This document shows positions 59,654 through 60,183 of a DNA stretch of 60,183 nt, piece after piece. A model generated the notes under the pieces. That model searched no databases, was not told the origin of the DNA, and saw only the letters and a program-made list of their open reading frames with translations. Location of the stretch: assembly GCF_017551775.1 (NCBI RefSeq), contig NZ_JAFZKX010000040.1, forward strand, positions 1-60,183. Reading direction: 5' to 3'. The first letter of the stretch is position 1. Each line of letters opens with the position of its first letter. The position numbers were made by a program, and so were the translations under genes. The stretch is from Fibrobacter sp. (lineage in GTDB: Bacteria; Fibrobacterota; Fibrobacteria; Fibrobacterales; Fibrobacteraceae).

Positions 59654-60183
59654 TTAATCTTGCACGCAACGAACAGAGAACCCGTAGTACTTGTAGTTGC
59701 TGCCCGGGCGCGCATCGTCGCCGTCGTAGTTCAAGTACATGCGGCACGCGTAGTCGCTATTGAACTCAGTAGAACTCCAGAAGAACGCGTTGTCGCCCTC
59801 GCCGTTGAAATACCCATTGTAGCTCCTGAGGCCAGCAGGCAACGCCGAGAAGGAATAGGCATCCGTGCCGTTGCCGCTACTGTTCCAGCCGCTAGTGGAC
59901 TTGAGCATTTTGCCTGCTGTTGATTGGCCCCCGACCGCGGTAAACAACGTATTCCATTCCGTTTGTGTAGGCAGGTGCCAGCCCTCAGGACAAACTCCGC
60001 GTACCGGATATGTCGGTGAGCAAGTCTTATTATAGCCACAGCCCTTGCCATTCGTAGACCACGTTCCCACACTGTCCATCGCTGCAGCCCAGGTGTAAAG
60101 GCGACCATATTTGATGCAGTTGGCAGGGTCGTTACCAAAGCACCAACTAGTGGAATCGGAGGTGTAGCCACTATTATTATAGA
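59654..60183 (-). CDS. Fib_succ_major (TIGR02145) protein, 5' part outside the window
   Basis: The C-terminal part of a second Fib_succ_major protein. The frame stays open to the window edge: upstream of the Met at 60079 it reads CIKYGRLYTWAAAMD, so the first in-frame Met in the window is not the start. Domain motifs are GVCPEGWHLPTQTEWNTLFTAVGG, ALPAGLRSYNGYF, FFWSSTEF and GFSVRCVQD. Its signal and linker lie beyond 60183. Tandem copies of this family are typical of Fibrobacter. Confidence 0.9.
   Translation of the reverse strand, partial: YNNSGYTSDSTSWCFGNDPANCIKYGRLYTWAAAMDSVGTWSTNGKGCGYNKTCSPTYPVRGVCPEGWHLPTQTEWNTLFTAVGGQSTAGKMLKSTSGWNSSGNGTDAYSFSALPAGLRSYNGYFNGEGDNAFFWSSTEFNSDYACRMYLNYDGDDARPGSNYKYYGFSVRCVQD

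Noticed and set aside
1-60183. CRISPR arrays, insertion sequences, phage integrase or att repeats
   Set aside because: No evenly spaced direct repeats, transposase-like or integrase-like protein, or tRNA-associated duplication was found by eye.

Overview
The window looks like chromosome of a Fibrobacter-type fibrolytic bacterium (rumen/gut, FCB group). Evidence for this: two proteins with the 'Fibrobacter succinogenes major paralogous' domain (TIGR02145 type), one TIGR02171-type and one TIGR02147-type paralog, poly-serine linkers behind lipoprotein signals, and a cluster of secreted GH30/GH43 hemicellulases carrying CBM6 modules and a common basic C-terminal tail. No rRNA, CRISPR array, transposase or integrase was seen. 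There is one tRNA (His, GTG).

Layout. 1-2.8 kb: the conserved block rpmH-rnpA-yidD-yidC on the minus strand. 3-5 kb: a membrane GGDEF protein with a degenerate active site, a DivIVA-like coiled-coil protein and a YggU/DUF167 protein. 5-19 kb: a hemicellulose locus with one GH30 and three paralogous GH43 enzymes, all with CBM6 and a T9SS-type-A-like tail; an AT-rich papain-like secreted protein and a lipoprotein are inserted within it. 19-23 kb: lipoprotein plus TIGR02147-type regulator, then an ECF sigma factor operon ending in a Spy/CpxP-like protein. 23-27.4 kb: a Cache-HAMP-SpoIIE phosphatase, a MESH1-like HD hydrolase, a ZIP transporter and a small membrane protein.

27.5-41.4 kb: an AT-rich island that is the most interesting part of the window. 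A divergent sigma54 activator (AAA+ with GAFTGA) has a CARF/RtcR-like N-terminal sensor. It faces a seven-gene, translationally coupled operon: VWA (TerY-like), PP2C phosphatase, Hanks kinase with zinc ribbon (together a TerY-P triad), a UPF1-like SF1 helicase, an unknown protein ending in a HEPN-like RxxxxH motif, a coiled-coil McrB-like AAA+ ATPase, and a DUF2357-like protein with a C-terminal zinc ribbon. A near-perfect -24/-12 sigma54 promoter precedes the operon. A second one, just after it, precedes a HicA-like protein and a 37-residue Gly-rich peptide. I infer a ligand-induced, sigma54-controlled conflict or RNA-repair/defence system with two linked transcription units.

41.4-60 kb: housekeeping and envelope genes: dxs, pgi, an outer-membrane barrel-like protein and lipoprotein, a TIGR02171-type FGE-sulfatase-fold lipoprotein, a PBP4-DUF1460 fusion, a membrane-anchored solute-binding protein, aroA, an acyl-ACP thioesterase, a ComEC-like MBL lipoprotein, a small zinc-binding protein, tRNA-His, and two Fib_succ_major lipoproteins, the second cut by the window end.

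Start codons were re-chosen where an in-frame ATG with a ribosome binding site or a signal peptide fits better than the longest frame. All family assignments were made by eye from motifs; no database search was run.
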